The translations under genes and the position numbers were made by a program. This document shows, piece after piece, positions 1-8,997 of a stretch of DNA of 64,000 nucleotides (position 1 is the stretch's first letter; each line of letters begins with the position of its first letter). The stretch is from Erythrobacter dokdonensis DSW-74. Its GTDB lineage: Bacteria > Pseudomonadota > Alphaproteobacteria > Sphingomonadales > Sphingomonadaceae. Under the pieces are notes generated by a model that worked only from the letters and a program-made list of their open reading frames with translations, did not search any database and was not told where the DNA came from. The stretch is from assembly GCF_001677335.1 (NCBI RefSeq), contig NZ_LZYB01000002.1, forward strand, positions 124,001-188,000, in the 5' to 3' direction.

Positions 1-767
1 CATAGCGCATGGTCGAGACTGGCCCCGACCAGTTCGTTCCGCATCCAGGAAAGGCCATGCGGCAGGGCACTGGTGCCAAGCAGGGTATAGTCGCTTGCAT
101 AGGTGATGATCGCACGGTGCAGTTCGGGTGTGTCGGCCTCGCCGGTGATCGGGGCCACCACCCGGAACCACGTATGCGCACGCGGCGGCTGCGGATCGCG
201 GCTCATCCAGTGAAGGCGGTCGATGGTGCGCATCTCTATCGGGCGCGGGCGCAGCATCAGGCCGCGCTGGGCCTCGCTTAGGCGGTCGCCCCATTGTTCG
301 GCCAGTTCGCGGCGCACCTCCATGTCGGGGCGCAGGTCGTCCGGCCCGACCACCTCCGGCATGGGCGAATCGCTGTGTTCCAGGCCCTGTTCGGGGAGCT
401 GGAAGCTGGCGGTCAGGTTGAGGATCGGTACCGGCGTACCATCATCGCCCTCCTGGCTGGCGACCACCCGGCGGTTGGCAAAGCTGCGCCCGTCGAAGTC
501 GCGCTCGATGCGATATTCGATTGGCGCCCCCTCGCGCCCGCCGCGCAGGAAATAGGCGTGGAGTGAGTGGGCGCGCTTGCCGTCGGTGATACTCGCCTGG
601 GCTGCCTGCAGCGCTTGCGCCAGCACCTGTCCGCCGAACACCCGCCCGATGCCGTCAGCCTGCGGCGGGCCTGCGAAGATGTCCGAGGCGCGCTTTTCGA
701 CCGTAAGCAAGCGTACGAGGTCAGCGACGAGATGTTCGTTGGTGGGTGTCCGGGGTGTCTGGGTCAT
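1..767 (-). CDS. tesB: acyl-CoA thioesterase II (TesB family), 3' end cut by window edge
   Basis: Reading the minus strand from the ATG at 767 gives 255 codons without a stop before the window edge, so the C-terminus is missing. The protein shows the TesB pattern of two hotdog domains: an N-terminal domain with FGGQVLAQAL and HSLHAYFLRGG (about residues 45-80), then a linker with NLTASFQ and a second domain with HRAIITYASDY near the cut. Family members hydrolyse medium and long acyl-CoAs to free fatty acid and CoA in the cytoplasm. It lies 23 bp downstream of the cupin gene on the same strand and may be the last gene of that operon. The second-domain catalytic residues cannot be checked because they are only partly in the window. 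Confidence 0.9.
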   Translation of the reverse strand, partial: MTQTPRTPTNEHLVADLVRLLTVEKRASDIFAGPPQADGIGRVFGGQVLAQALQAAQASITDGKRAHSLHAYFLRGGREGAPIEYRIERDFDGRSFANRRVVASQEGDDGTPVPILNLTASFQLPEQGLEHSDSPMPEVVGPDDLRPDMEVRRELAEQWGDRLSEAQRGLMLRPRPIEMRTIDRLHWMSRDPQPPRAHTWFRVVAPITGEADTPELHRAIITYASDYTLLGTSALPHGLSWMRNELVGASLDHAL

Positions 768-790
768 GGCGCGACGGCCATGCGGCGGGT

Positions 791-1672
791 TTACGAACCC
801 GTCAAGCCGAGCTTGCGCATCGCGCGATAGGCATAGGCCTTGGCATAGTTCTGCCGTGGCCAGCGCCCCGGTGATGCGGGCTTGAAGCCGCGCTCACGCA
901 GGATCGCGTTCATGATTCGCGCGTCGCTTTCGCGGTAGCTCCATTCGGAGCGCCAGGTGATCGACAGCGAGACGGAAGGGCTGGGACCATTTTTCACGAA
1001 ATGCGGGGCCATGACGGGCACGAACAGTGCCTCTCCCGGCGAAAGCGGAAATTCGGTGCCATGGGGGAGCATCGCATCGTCCCAGCGCAATTCGCGCGGG
1101 CCGCCTGAATGGTAGGTCTCGTGCGCTTCATCCGGCACGAAACGGGTATCGCCTGCCGGAAACTGGGTCATCACCTTGGTCCCGCGGATCTGGAGCAGGA
1201 TATTGTGCTCCGGATCGAAGTGGTAGGGTGTGACCGAGTTCGGCGAGGATACGAAAATGAACCCTTGCGGGGCCAGCATCGCCCCGGTCGCGGCTTCGAT
1301 TTCAGGGCGGATTTCCCCAAGCAGGTCCATCAGAAGTGCTTCATAGGCGGGGATCTGCTCGATGTTCTTCAGCACCGCCCAGCTTTGCGCCTCGGCCACC
1401 TTGCGGATGGTTTCGACGATGGTGAGGCCGTTGGAGCCGGGCTTGCCTTCCACCCCGATCGGAAGGTCGCCGCGATTGTACTCGACGCTCTTGACCGGCA
1501 GCATTCCGGCAAGTTGCGCCAGCGCCTCGATTTCGAGCAGCGGGTGGCTGGTGAGGCTGTGGGCAAGGATATGCGCCCGTTCGGGGTAATGCGCGCAAAA
1601 GCGAGCGCGGGCGGGAGCATCGAATACCGGCGGCGGGGCGGCAGTATCCGTGAAGCGGGCAGGGGCGTTCAT
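791..1672 (-). CDS. JmjC/cupin-8-like putative Fe(II)/2-oxoglutarate oxygenase
   Basis: This is a 293-aa protein. The start at 1672 was chosen because GAGGAGGA lies just before it and because longer reading frames would extend into the upstream gene. Residues 140-165 carry the cupin/JmjC metal motif (YHFDPEHN, with H151-x-D153), and a distal histidine lies in APHFVKNG near residue 224. GEALFVPV before that histidine is the usual JmjC strand. Such proteins hydroxylate proteins or small molecules; the substrate here is unknown. Its ATG overlaps the stop of the upstream acetyltransferase-like gene as ATGA, so the two are probably translated together and may act on the same target. Some homologues are annotated as transcription factors, which nothing in this sequence supports. 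Confidence 0.75.
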   Translation of the reverse strand: MNAPARFTDTAAPPPVFDAPARARFCAHYPERAHILAHSLTSHPLLEIEALAQLAGMLPVKSVEYNRGDLPIGVEGKPGSNGLTIVETIRKVAEAQSWAVLKNIEQIPAYEALLMDLLGEIRPEIEAATGAMLAPQGFIFVSSPNSVTPYHFDPEHNILLQIRGTKVMTQFPAGDTRFVPDEAHETYHSGGPRELRWDDAMLPHGTEFPLSPGEALFVPVMAPHFVKNGPSPSVSLSITWRSEWSYRESDARIMNAILRERGFKPASPGRWPRQNYAKAYAYRAMRKLGLTGS

Positions 1673-2835
1673 GCGTTCCTCCTCGGACGGGTTTCCCAGG
1701 CCATCAGCAGGCGGAAGCAGCCGCGCCGCAGCGGGCCTCCGATGGCGATATTGCGGCTGACCATGCGCCGCTTGTCCCGCCAAATGCGTTCGATCATGGG
1801 GTGGCCCTCGACCGCACAGCTGTCGGCCCACACCACATTCCGGCGCTCGAGCAAGGCAAGGTTTTCAAGCTGCAGCAGCATCCCCGGCGAAAAGCGAGCA
1901 TAGGCTTCATCGAAGGCGGTCTTGAAGCTGTAGGCACCTGGCGGCGTGATGAAATTGACGAGCATGGCGATGGCGCGGCCGTCCAGCCTGAGCGCAAGCC
2001 GTTCCAGCCTTCCGGTCGCAGCCGCGCCTGACAGCGCCGCCGCGAACAGCGCGCGCGTATTCGGCGCGCAGGCCAGAGCGGAGCCTGCCTTGCCCTTCCA
2101 ACCGTCGGCTTCCAGCGCGAGGAATTCGGCGATCCATTCAGCCAGACCGGCGTCGTCATCGAGGCGCTCGAAGACGAGTGCGCCTTCCTCGGCAAGGCGA
2201 TTGTGCTGGCGCCGCAGTTCTTTGCGCTTCTTGGGGCCGATTGCAGCCTCGAGATAGGCGGCGGATCCGGTCTTGCCGGTCAGCAGCGCTCGGCTCTCCT
2301 CGGCAACAACGTAATGCCCGCGCGGGTATCGTGCGAGCATCTGTTCGAGCGCGGCGTTGACTGGACCTTGGGCGGGCAGCAGCGGCAGGTGCCAGAACAG
2401 TGCACGGCCCGCACACCGATCGAAATGGGCGAGCATGTCGCGCCAGAATGCGTCCTCCTGTCCGGCGGCGACCAGCGGCACACCGCAAAAGGAATTTGGG
2501 TGCAGCCAGCCTTTCGCATGGGTCAGGAAGTGACCGTAATACCTGGCGCTGCGCACCACCGGCAGCAGGCCTGATAGCCGCCCCTCGTGATACCATGCCT
2601 TGATGATGACCCCATCCGCCTCGCCCCACTGTGTGACCGAGGGCAAAAGGAACCACGGTTCGCAGAAGGGATTCGGCTCCGACGCCGTCTGCACGAGCCG
2701 CTCCCATGCTGCGATGAAGGCGGGCCGGGCAAGCTGCTCTGCGGTCAGCAGGTGCAGTTCGCCATGCGGCAGCGGGGCGGCAAGGGAGCGACCCGCCGTG
2801 CCGGTGCGAAAACTGTCCGCACGTGCCATCTCCAT
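1669..2835 (-). CDS. GNAT-fold acyltransferase of the CelD/BcsL (FemAB-like) type
   Basis: This 388-aa protein has the layout of CelD/BcsL-type acetyltransferases. An N-terminal half around FCEPWFLLPS is followed by a basic linker (GPKKRKELRRQHNRL, about residues 205-220). The C-terminal GNAT core carries GRAIAMLVNF and YSFKTAFDEAYARFSPG, and the last is a hallmark of the family. These enzymes transfer acyl or aminoacyl groups in envelope or exopolysaccharide synthesis. The actual donor and acceptor cannot be told. The ATG at 2835 is preferred; one at 2829 is possible, and a TTG at 2844 is less likely. It is the first gene of the pair with the JmjC/cupin protein and has a 9-bp inverted repeat 14 bp upstream. 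Confidence 0.7.
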   Translation of the reverse strand: MEMARADSFRTGTAGRSLAAPLPHGELHLLTAEQLARPAFIAAWERLVQTASEPNPFCEPWFLLPSVTQWGEADGVIIKAWYHEGRLSGLLPVVRSARYYGHFLTHAKGWLHPNSFCGVPLVAAGQEDAFWRDMLAHFDRCAGRALFWHLPLLPAQGPVNAALEQMLARYPRGHYVVAEESRALLTGKTGSAAYLEAAIGPKKRKELRRQHNRLAEEGALVFERLDDDAGLAEWIAEFLALEADGWKGKAGSALACAPNTRALFAAALSGAAATGRLERLALRLDGRAIAMLVNFITPPGAYSFKTAFDEAYARFSPGMLLQLENLALLERRNVVWADSCAVEGHPMIERIWRDKRRMVSRNIAIGGPLRRGCFRLLMAWETRPRRNA

Positions 2836-2848
2836 CGCGGTCAACCCC

Positions 2849-2879
2849 GTTCAGGCGTAGCTTTCGATGCCGCCTGAAC
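2849..2879. repeat. 9-bp inverted repeat in the leader of the GNAT gene
   Basis: GTTCAGGCG at 2849-2857 and CGCCTGAAC at 2871-2879 are perfect complements separated by 13 bases. In the minus-strand transcript this hairpin would end 14 nt before the ATG at 2835. That could limit ribosome access or mark an operator. No T-tract follows it, so it is not a terminator. Confidence 0.5.
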
Positions 2880-2961
2880 CTGCAATAATGCATAGCTCTT
2901 GAGAAAGCTGCCGCATTTGGGCGAGGTGTCCGGTTTGGGGACGCGACTGCGGGCAAAGATA

Positions 2962-2991
2962 AACCCCGCCGGAACTGCGCCCGGCGGGGTT
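2962..2991 (-). terminator. Rho-independent terminator of hppA
   Basis: On the minus strand an 11-bp GC-rich stem (AACCCCGCCGG pairing with CCGGCGGGGTT, loop of 8) begins 25 bp after the hppA stop codon. It is followed by TTTATCTTTG. The stem, T-rich tail and position fit an intrinsic terminator that ends the thiL/hppA transcript. Confidence 0.85.
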
Positions 2992-3016
2992 GAGGATTGT
3001 CACCAGGCGTGAAGCG

Positions 3017-5164
3017 TTACGCCACGCCGTGCGCCAGTGCAGCCAGCAGCAACAGCGCGACGATGTTGGTGATCTTGATCATCGGGTTGACCGCAGGGCC
3101 GGCGGTGTCCTTGTAGGGATCGCCGACCGTATCGCCCGTCACCGCGGCCTTGTGGGCTTCAGAGCCCTTGCCGCCGTGATTGCCGTCCTCGATGTACTTC
3201 TTGGCATTGTCCCACGCCCCGCCGCCGGCGGTCATGGACAGCGCCACGAACAGCCCGCCGACGATCACGCCCAGCAGCAGCGCACCCAATGCCGCAAAGC
3301 CGTTGTCCTGTCCTGCGATCATGGTGATCGCGAAGTAGACCACGATCGGGGTCAGCACCGGCAGCAGCGAGGGGATGATCATCTCCTTGATCGCCGCCTT
3401 GGTGACGAGGTCCACGGTACGGGCATAGTCGGGCTTGGAGGTGCCCGCCATGATCCCCGGATTGTCGCGGAACTGGTTGCGAACGTCCACCACCACGTCT
3501 CCGGCAGCCCGGCCCACCGCCGTCATGCCCATCGCCCCGAACAGGTAGGGCAGCAGCGCGCCGAGGAACAGGCCGACGATGACGTAGGGGTTCTCCAGAC
3601 TGAAGGAGACCTCGCCGTTGGCCAGATCACCGTCGCGGAAGGCCGGGAAGAACACCGTGAGATCGGTGGTGTAGGCCGCAAACAGCACCAGCGCGCCAAG
3701 ACCCGCCGAACCGATCGCATAGCCCTTGGTCACCGCCTTGGTGGTGTTGCCCACCGCATCGAGCAGGTCGGTCTTCTCGCGCACGCTATCGTCCAGCCCC
3801 GACATCTCGGCGATCCCGCCGGCGTTGTCGGTCACCGGACCATAGGCGTCGAGCGCCACGACCATCCCCGCCAGTGCCAGCATCGCGGTCGCCGCATAGG
3901 CAATGCCCATCAGCCCTGCGAGCTGGTAGGCGATGATGATGCCGCCCGCGATGACGATGGTCGGCAACGCTGTCGCTTCGAGGCTGATGGCGAGACCCTG
4001 GATCACGTTGGTGCCATGACCGGTTTCCGAGGCCTTGGCGATCGAGCGAACCGGGCGGAACTTGGTGCCGGTATAGTACTCGGTGATCCAGATGATGAGG
4101 CCGGTGATGACGAGGCCGAGCAGCGCGCAGTAGAACAGCGAGCGCCCAGTGAACTCGACCATGCCCTGATCGGGGTTGATCACCGTGTTCATGCCCATGC
4201 CCACCGATCCGAGCGCGAATTGCGTCACGAACCAGATCAGCGGGACAGAGGTCACGGCGGTGACGATGAAGCCCTTGTACATCGCTCCCATCACATTCGC
4301 CCCGCTGCCCAGACGCACAAAGTAGGTGCCGAGGATCGAGGTGACGATGCACGCGCCGCCAATCAGCAGCGGCAGCGCCATCAGAGGCAGCAGCAGATCG
4401 CCCAGCTGGGTCAGCAGCAGTGCGGTCAGCACCATGGTCGCGCCGACGGTGACCACGTAAGTCTCGAACAGGTCAGCGGCCATGCCCGCGCAGTCGCCGA
4501 CATTGTCGCCCACGTTGTCGGCGATCACGGCGGGGTTGCGTGGGTCGTCTTCGGGGATGCCTGCCTCGACCTTGCCGACAAGGTCCGCGCCCACATCCGC
4601 CGCCTTGGTGAAGATGCCCCCACCCAGGCGCGCGAAGATCGATATCAGCGATGCACCGAAAGCAAGGCCGACGAGGCCGTCGATCACAGTACGCTCGGAC
4701 GGGCTCATGCCCATCAGGCCGACGAGCACGTAGAAGAACACCGCGATGGCGAGCAGCGCGAGGCCGGCGACCAGCATGCCGGTAATCGCACCCGCGCGGA
4801 AAGCGAGGGTAAGGCCTGCCTGCAGGCCCTTGCTGGCGGCTTCGGCGGTGCGGACATTGGCGCGCACCGAGATATTCATGCCGATATAGCCCGCCACGCC
4901 CGAAAGCACCGCGCCGACCACGAAGCCTGTGGCCGTGACCATGCCCAGCGGGGAGATCGCGATGATTGCGGTGGCGACCACGCCGACGATGGCGATGGTG
5001 GTGTACTGGCGGTTCAAATAGGCCTGCGCGCCTTCCTGAATGGCGGCAGCGATTTCCTGCATGCGCGCATTGCCGGGGCTGGCTCCCAGCACCTGCGAGC
5101 TGGTGATGACGCCATAGACAATGGCGAGCAGCCCCAGCCCGATCGAAATAAGCAATAGATTCAC
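3017..5164 (-). CDS. hppA: K+-insensitive H+-translocating membrane pyrophosphatase
   Basis: This 715-aa polytopic protein couples hydrolysis of cytoplasmic pyrophosphate to proton export. The catalytic loop [21 protein letters not shown] (about residues 190-210) is followed by [18 protein letters not shown] (217-234), the aspartate-rich Mg-PPi binding site. A third acidic cluster, [12 protein letters not shown], lies near 439-450. In the motif GNTTKA at 472-477 the lysine at 476 marks the K+-independent subclass; K+-dependent enzymes have alanine there. The start is GTG at 5164 behind a strong GGGAGGGG ribosome site. Length and composition match the family. A small GTTCCC/GGGAAC hairpin at 5189-5204 lies in the leader. 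thiL is upstream on the same strand, 155 bp away. Confidence 0.97.
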   Translation of the reverse strand: MNLLLISIGLGLLAIVYGVITSSQVLGASPGNARMQEIAAAIQEGAQAYLNRQYTTIAIVGVVATAIIAISPLGMVTATGFVVGAVLSGVAGYIGMNISVRANVRTAEAASKGLQAGLTLAFRAGAITGMLVAGLALLAIAVFFYVLVGLMGMSPSERTVIDGLVGLAFGASLISIFARLGGGIFTKAADVGADLVGKVEAGIPEDDPRNPAVIADNVGDNVGDCAGMAADLFETYVVTVGATMVLTALLLTQLGDLLLPLMALPLLIGGACIVTSILGTYFVRLGSGANVMGAMYKGFIVTAVTSVPLIWFVTQFALGSVGMGMNTVINPDQGMVEFTGRSLFYCALLGLVITGLIIWITEYYTGTKFRPVRSIAKASETGHGTNVIQGLAISLEATALPTIVIAGGIIIAYQLAGLMGIAYAATAMLALAGMVVALDAYGPVTDNAGGIAEMSGLDDSVREKTDLLDAVGNTTKAVTKGYAIGSAGLGALVLFAAYTTDLTVFFPAFRDGDLANGEVSFSLENPYVIVGLFLGALLPYLFGAMGMTAVGRAAGDVVVDVRNQFRDNPGIMAGTSKPDYARTVDLVTKAAIKEMIIPSLLPVLTPIVVYFAITMIAGQDNGFAALGALLLGVIVGGLFVALSMTAGGGAWDNAKKYIEDGNHGGKGSEAHKAAVTGDTVGDPYKDTAGPAVNPMIKITNIVALLLLAALAHGVA

Positions 5165-5319
5165 GAGTTATCCCCTCCCGTTATGTTCGTTCCCTTGCGG
5201 GAACCCTCGCGCCTTTATTGATCTCCCGTCAGCGCAAGGGACGACACTCTTAAGGTCTGGGAAAGGACTGGCAAGCCTGCGACGCAGCGGGCTGTGTTTT
5301 TCGGCAGGTTCGCGGCGGT

Positions 5320-6315
5320 TCAGCCGTGCTGGTATCCCAAAGTCCCGCCCGGCTTCATGCGCGGTGGCTTGCCATCGACGAGCAAGGGCGTGTCCACCTG
5401 TTCGATAACCTCCCCTATGCGCGATGCCGCGATGGGTAGGGCAACGTCGGTGCGCGCGGTGAAGAGCAGCGCGTAATCATCGCCCCATGCGCAGGCCGTA
5501 TGCCGCATCGGTCGACCCTTGCTCTGCGTGTCGACGAGGTTGCCCTGCGATGCACGCTCCCGAAATCGGTCCGAGTGGGGCACGGCGTCCTGAATGATGC
5601 TGATCGTGACGCCGCTAGTGTCAGCCATGCGTGATGCGTCGAGGAAAAGGCCGTCCGAGACATCCATCATCGCGGTGACGTGTGGCGCGAGGCGCTGCCC
5701 TTCGGATAGCAGCGGGCGGGGACGCAGGAAGGCTTCGACGAAGGCGGGATCGGGGGCAAAGGGCTTGGGAATGTCTCCGGCGAACTCCGGCTGAGGCTCG
5801 GTTTCCCTTTCCCGCTCAACGCGCAGTAACTGGTGAAACCCCGCCATCGCCTCGCCGATCAGGCCGCAGACGAAAACACCGTCTCCCACTTGTGCGCCAT
5901 GGCGCGATGGAACCGGCGTGTGCGTTGCCCTGCCTATCGCGGTCAGGCCAAGCGTGCGCGGGCCTTTGGCGGCAATGGTATCGCCACCGAGAAGGGGAAC
6001 GCCATATTCGGTCAGGATCGCCGATAGCCCTTCAAGAAAGCGCGCATCGCCCTTTCCCAGGGTATGGCTCAGCAGCACGCCCACCGGCTCCGCGCCCTTT
6101 GCTGCGAGATCGGAGAGGTTGGAGGCGACAAGTTTCCATGCAATGTCGAAGGGGTCGGCATTGGGTAGCCAATGCGTGCCTTCCGCCATGGCGTCATGCG
6201 TCAGGACCAGCGTCTCGCCGCCGATTGCCAGCACCGCGCAATCATCCTCCAGACCGCGCGCGCCCGGATGAAGCGGCAGCTTGCGCAGTGCGGCGATGAA
6301 TTCGGTCTCGTTCAT
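5320..6315 (-). CDS. thiL: thiamine-monophosphate kinase
   Basis: This 331-aa ThiL phosphorylates thiamine monophosphate to thiamine diphosphate with ATP. The N-terminal acidic motif GLEDDCAVL (about residues 21-29), THDAMAEGTHW (39-49), NLSDLAAKGA (66-75), GGDTIAAKG (109-117) and the later MMDVSDGLFLDA are the Mg- and nucleotide-binding segments of the AIR-synthase-like fold. Compared with common ThiL proteins there is a short charged insert after the HQLLR segment (about residues 165-190). The gene follows nusB at 173 bp; the gap between them holds the parS site and a G-rich tract. The hisG-hisD-nusB-thiL order may be one transcript, although the gap could separate them. Confidence 0.95.
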   Translation of the reverse strand: MNETEFIAALRKLPLHPGARGLEDDCAVLAIGGETLVLTHDAMAEGTHWLPNADPFDIAWKLVASNLSDLAAKGAEPVGVLLSHTLGKGDARFLEGLSAILTEYGVPLLGGDTIAAKGPRTLGLTAIGRATHTPVPSRHGAQVGDGVFVCGLIGEAMAGFHQLLRVERERETEPQPEFAGDIPKPFAPDPAFVEAFLRPRPLLSEGQRLAPHVTAMMDVSDGLFLDASRMADTSGVTISIIQDAVPHSDRFRERASQGNLVDTQSKGRPMRHTACAWGDDYALLFTARTDVALPIAASRIGEVIEQVDTPLLVDGKPPRMKPGGTLGYQHG

Positions 6316-6361
6316 GGCTCCGGTCTCTTAGCCATTTGCCGGGAGCCTGTCGAAGCCTTGG

Positions 6362-6377
6362 TGTTTCACGTGAAACC
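6362..6377. other. parS: parS-like ParB binding site
   Basis: TGTTTCACGTGAAACC contains a perfect 14-bp palindrome (GTTTCACGTGAAAC, 6363-6376). It matches the bacterial parS consensus TGTTTCACGTGAAACA at 15 of 16 positions. It lies in the non-coding gap between nusB and thiL. parS is the centromere-like loading site for the ParB CTPase and is usually found near the chromosome origin. I saw no second full copy in the window. Confidence 0.85.
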
Positions 6378-6420
6378 CCGCCTTGAAGCGGCCCCGACGG
6401 GCCTGTGAAGGCGGTCTGGC

Positions 6421-6456
6421 GGGGCGTGAAGGGGGGGTGAAGGGGGGTGACGCGGG
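6421..6456 (+). other. G-quadruplex-forming motif beside parS
   Basis: The plus strand carries four G runs (4, 7, 6 and 3 guanines) separated by loops of 6, 4 and 6 bases, which fits the usual G3+N1-7 quadruplex rule. It lies 43 bp from the parS site and 32 bp past the nusB stop codon. In the nusB-thiL transcript this stretch would be C-rich, so any quadruplex would form in DNA, not in that RNA. It may equally be a simple compositional tract. Confidence 0.45.
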
Positions 6457-6488
6457 TGTGAAGAGCCCCTGCCACCCCTTCGGCGCGA

Positions 6489-6968
6489 TCAGGCCCTTGC
6501 CGCCTTTGCCACCGCGTCCAGAATGCCGTTGACGAACTTCGACTGGCGGTCGTCGAAGAAGGCCTTGGCGACTTCGACATATTCGTTGATCGCGACCGCG
6601 GCGGGCACATCGGCGCGGGCGATCAGTTCATAGGTTCCGGCCCGCAGCACCTGGATCATCGCCTTGTCGAGCCGTGCCAGGCTCCAGCCCTCGGCAAGAT
6701 TGGCGGCGATCAGGGCGTCGATCTCCGCGCGGCGCGCATCCACGCCGCGCACCACGTCGTCGAAGAACGGCACTTCGGCATCGGCATATTCCGCCTCGTC
6801 GAAATCCTCGTCGTCGATTGTGCGGCCCAGCCGGTGCTGGTGGAACTCGTCGAGCAGCCGGGCAAGCGCGGTGCCTTCCATATGCTGCTGGTAGAGCGCC
6901 TGCACGGCGGCAAGGCGCGCAGCCGAACGGGCCTGAGAACGTTGGCTTGAGCGGGCGGGTTGGTTCAT
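6489..6968 (-). CDS. nusB: transcription antitermination factor NusB
   Basis: This 159-aa, mostly helical protein binds boxA RNA together with NusE/S10 and takes part in rRNA antitermination. The arginine-rich N-terminus (SARRSAARLAAVQALYQ-like segment, residues 12-28) is the RNA-binding helix. The C-terminal part has the family signature PAAVAINEYVEVAKAF followed by KFVNGILDAVA. An acidic insert (DDEDFDEAEYADAE, about residues 52-65) is common in alphaproteobacterial NusB. The start overlaps the hisD stop as ATGA, so the two are coupled. This places a general transcription factor downstream of histidine-biosynthesis genes. Confidence 0.95.
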   Translation of the reverse strand: MNQPARSSQRSQARSAARLAAVQALYQQHMEGTALARLLDEFHQHRLGRTIDDEDFDEAEYADAEVPFFDDVVRGVDARRAEIDALIAANLAEGWSLARLDKAMIQVLRAGTYELIARADVPAAVAINEYVEVAKAFFDDRQSKFVNGILDAVAKAARA

Positions 6969-8260
6969 TTGATCCTCAGTTCCACGGACTTGGCGTGGGC
7001 AGGCAGCCCCTCGGCATGGGCAAGGGTTGCAGCGGCAGGGCCGATGGCGGCAAAGGAGGCTTCATCGAGCCCCAGAAAGCTGGTGCGCTTCATGAAGTCG
7101 AGCACCGACAGGCCGCTGGAAAAACGCGCCCTGCGCCCGGTGGGCAGCACGTGGTTGGGCCCGGCGACATAATCCCCCACCGCTTCCGGCGTCATCCGGC
7201 CAAGGAACACGCTCCCGGCGTGGCGGATCTTGTGCAGCAGGCGTTCGGGCTCGTCGACGGCAAGCTCGACATGTTCGGCCGCCAGACGGTCGGCAAGGGC
7301 AGGGGCTTCGGCTTCGAGATCATTGACCACGATCATCACCCCGTGCGCATCCCAGCTCGTCCGCGCGGTCTTGCCGGTCGCAAGCTGGCTGATCTGGAGG
7401 TCGATGCAATCCTCGACCTGCCGCGCGAAACCGGCATCGTCGGTGATCAGGATCGATTGCGAGGTCGGGTCGTGCTCTGCCTGCGAGAGCAGATCGGCGG
7501 CGATCCAGTCCGGATCGTTCTTCCCGTCCGCGATGACGAGGATTTCCGAAGGCCCGGCGACCATGTCGATTCCGACCACGCCGTAAAGCTGGCGCTTGGC
7601 CTCGGCGACCCAGGCATTGCCGGGGCCGGTGATGACATCGACCGGCCTGATGCGCTGGGTGCCATAGGCGAGCGCACCCACCGCCTGCGCCCCGCCGACG
7701 CGCCAGATCTCGTCCACGCCCGCAATATGCGCAGCGGCCAGCACCATCGGATTGGTCTGGCCCTGCGGTGTCGGGGTGGTAATCGCCAGTCGCCGAACGC
7801 CTGCAACCTTGGCAGGGATCGCGTTCATCAGCAGGGAGGAGGGATAGGCCGCGCGCCCGCCCGGGACATACAGCCCGGCGGCATCCACCGGCCGCCAGAT
7901 GGCGCCCAACCGCACACCCGCCGCATCGGTGTAGTCGCGGTTCTCCGGCAGCTGCGCCTCGTGATAGGCGCGGATGCGCGCTGCGGCGAGTTCCAGCGCC
8001 TCGCGCAGGTCGGGTGCGAGCGCGTGGTAGGCTTCCTCGCACGCCTCGCGCGGGATCGACCAGTCGGCCTCGTCTGCCAGCGCATAGCCATCGAAGCGCT
8101 GGGTGTAATCGGCCAGCGCCGCGTCGCCGCGCAGCTTTACCGTCCGCAGGATGTCCGCGACCTGTCCGGCCACATCGCTGTCGGCCTCGCGCCGCGCCTC
8201 GACGATGCGGGCGAACTTGCGCGCGAAATCGGGATCGAGCGTCGAAAGGATGTTGATCAT
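6965..8260 (-). CDS. hisD: histidinol dehydrogenase
   Basis: This 431-aa HisD catalyses the last two NAD-dependent steps of histidine synthesis (L-histidinol to L-histidine). Visible signatures are [18 protein letters not shown] (about residues 120-137, nucleotide-binding region), [16 protein letters not shown] with the conserved proline-glycine turn, [13 protein letters not shown] with the catalytic Glu-His pair, and [23 protein letters not shown] near the C-terminus with the zinc-site histidine. The start at 8260 was chosen because it overlaps the hisG stop as ATGA and matches the family N-terminus. It is coupled to hisG upstream and nusB downstream. Confidence 0.97.
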   Translation of the reverse strand: MINILSTLDPDFARKFARIVEARREADSDVAGQVADILRTVKLRGDAALADYTQRFDGYALADEADWSIPREACEEAYHALAPDLREALELAAARIRAYHEAQLPENRDYTDAAGVRLGAIWRPVDAAGLYVPGGRAAYPSSLLMNAIPAKVAGVRRLAITTPTPQGQTNPMVLAAAHIAGVDEIWRVGGAQAVGALAYGTQRIRPVDVITGPGNAWVAEAKRQLYGVVGIDMVAGPSEILVIADGKNDPDWIAADLLSQAEHDPTSQSILITDDAGFARQVEDCIDLQISQLATGKTARTSWDAHGVMIVVNDLEAEAPALADRLAAEHVELAVDEPERLLHKIRHAGSVFLGRMTPEAVGDYVAGPNHVLPTGRRARFSSGLSVLDFMKRTSFLGLDEASFAAIGPAAATLAHAEGLPAHAKSVELRIK

Positions 8261-8958
8261 GCCGCGTGCCCCTCGCTGCGCCGTTCCGCATCGCGGCGGA
8301 AGGCATCGACCAGCGCGGCGACGCGGGCGTCGGTCTTGAGCGCGGTGCGGTTGACGATCAGGCGGGCGGAAATCTCCAGGATCACCGAAGTCTCGACCAG
8401 TCCGTTGTCCTTCAGCGTCTTGCCGGTGGAAACCAGATCGACGATCTGCCGCGCTAGGCCCAGCGAAGGCGCCAGTTCCATCGCGCCGTTCAGCTTGACG
8501 CATTCGGCCTGCACGCCCGCAGCCTCGAAATGGCGGCGGGTGAGGCTGGGATATTTGGTGGCGACGCGCAGGTGGCTGGCCCCTGCCGCTTCGTTCTCGT
8601 CATCGGCAAGGCGGGCCACCGACAGGCGGCACAGCCCGATGCCCAGATCGACCGGCGCGTAGAGATCGGCGTAGTCGAATTCTTCGATCACGTCGGAACC
8701 CACGATGCCCACCTGCGCTGCGCCATGGGCAACGAAGGTGGCGACATCGAAGGCGCGCACCCGGATGATGCGCATGTCGGCGCGGCTGGTGCCGAAGGCG
8801 AGCGCGCGGCTTTTGGGATCGTGAAACTCAGCATCCGGTTCCACGCCTGCGCGCGCCATTACCGGCAGCGCCTCGTCAAGGATGCGCCCCTTGGGGACAG
8901 CGAAAGTCAGCTGACCGGGCCGGAAGAAGCTGTTGTCGTGGATGCCAGTGCTGGTCAT
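8257..8958 (-). CDS. hisG: ATP phosphoribosyltransferase, short form
   Basis: This 233-aa protein catalyses the first step of histidine synthesis, joining ATP and [16 protein letters not shown] near the N-terminus and [14 protein letters not shown] (the PRPP-loop region) are HisG signatures. The length fits the short HisG form, which lacks the C-terminal regulatory ACT-like domain and normally needs a separate HisZ subunit. No hisZ is present in this window. It is the first gene of hisG-hisD-nusB and overlaps hisD by ATGA. Its start lies only 39 bp from the divergent DUF2332 gene, so both promoters must share or overlap that short gap. Confidence 0.95.
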   Translation of the reverse strand: MTSTGIHDNSFFRPGQLTFAVPKGRILDEALPVMARAGVEPDAEFHDPKSRALAFGTSRADMRIIRVRAFDVATFVAHGAAQVGIVGSDVIEEFDYADLYAPVDLGIGLCRLSVARLADDENEAAGASHLRVATKYPSLTRRHFEAAGVQAECVKLNGAMELAPSLGLARQIVDLVSTGKTLKDNGLVETSVILEISARLIVNRTALKTDARVAALVDAFRRDAERRSEGHAA

Positions 8959-8997
8959 GATTGGCCGCGCACTTAAGGGCGGCGCGGCAAAAGGGCA

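Noticed and set aside
2990-5158. A 722-aa open frame on the plus strand opposite hppA
   Set aside because: It is the antisense shadow of a well-supported pyrophosphatase. Its histidine-, arginine- and aspartate-rich composition is typical of an artefact of high-GC codon use, and it has no family features.
6674-8662. A 662-aa plus-strand frame across nusB and hisD, with similar long shadows at 47389-49752 and 58548-60815
   Set aside because: Each lies opposite conserved genes, shows no motif and has no ribosome site. The real genes on the other strand explain the lack of stops.
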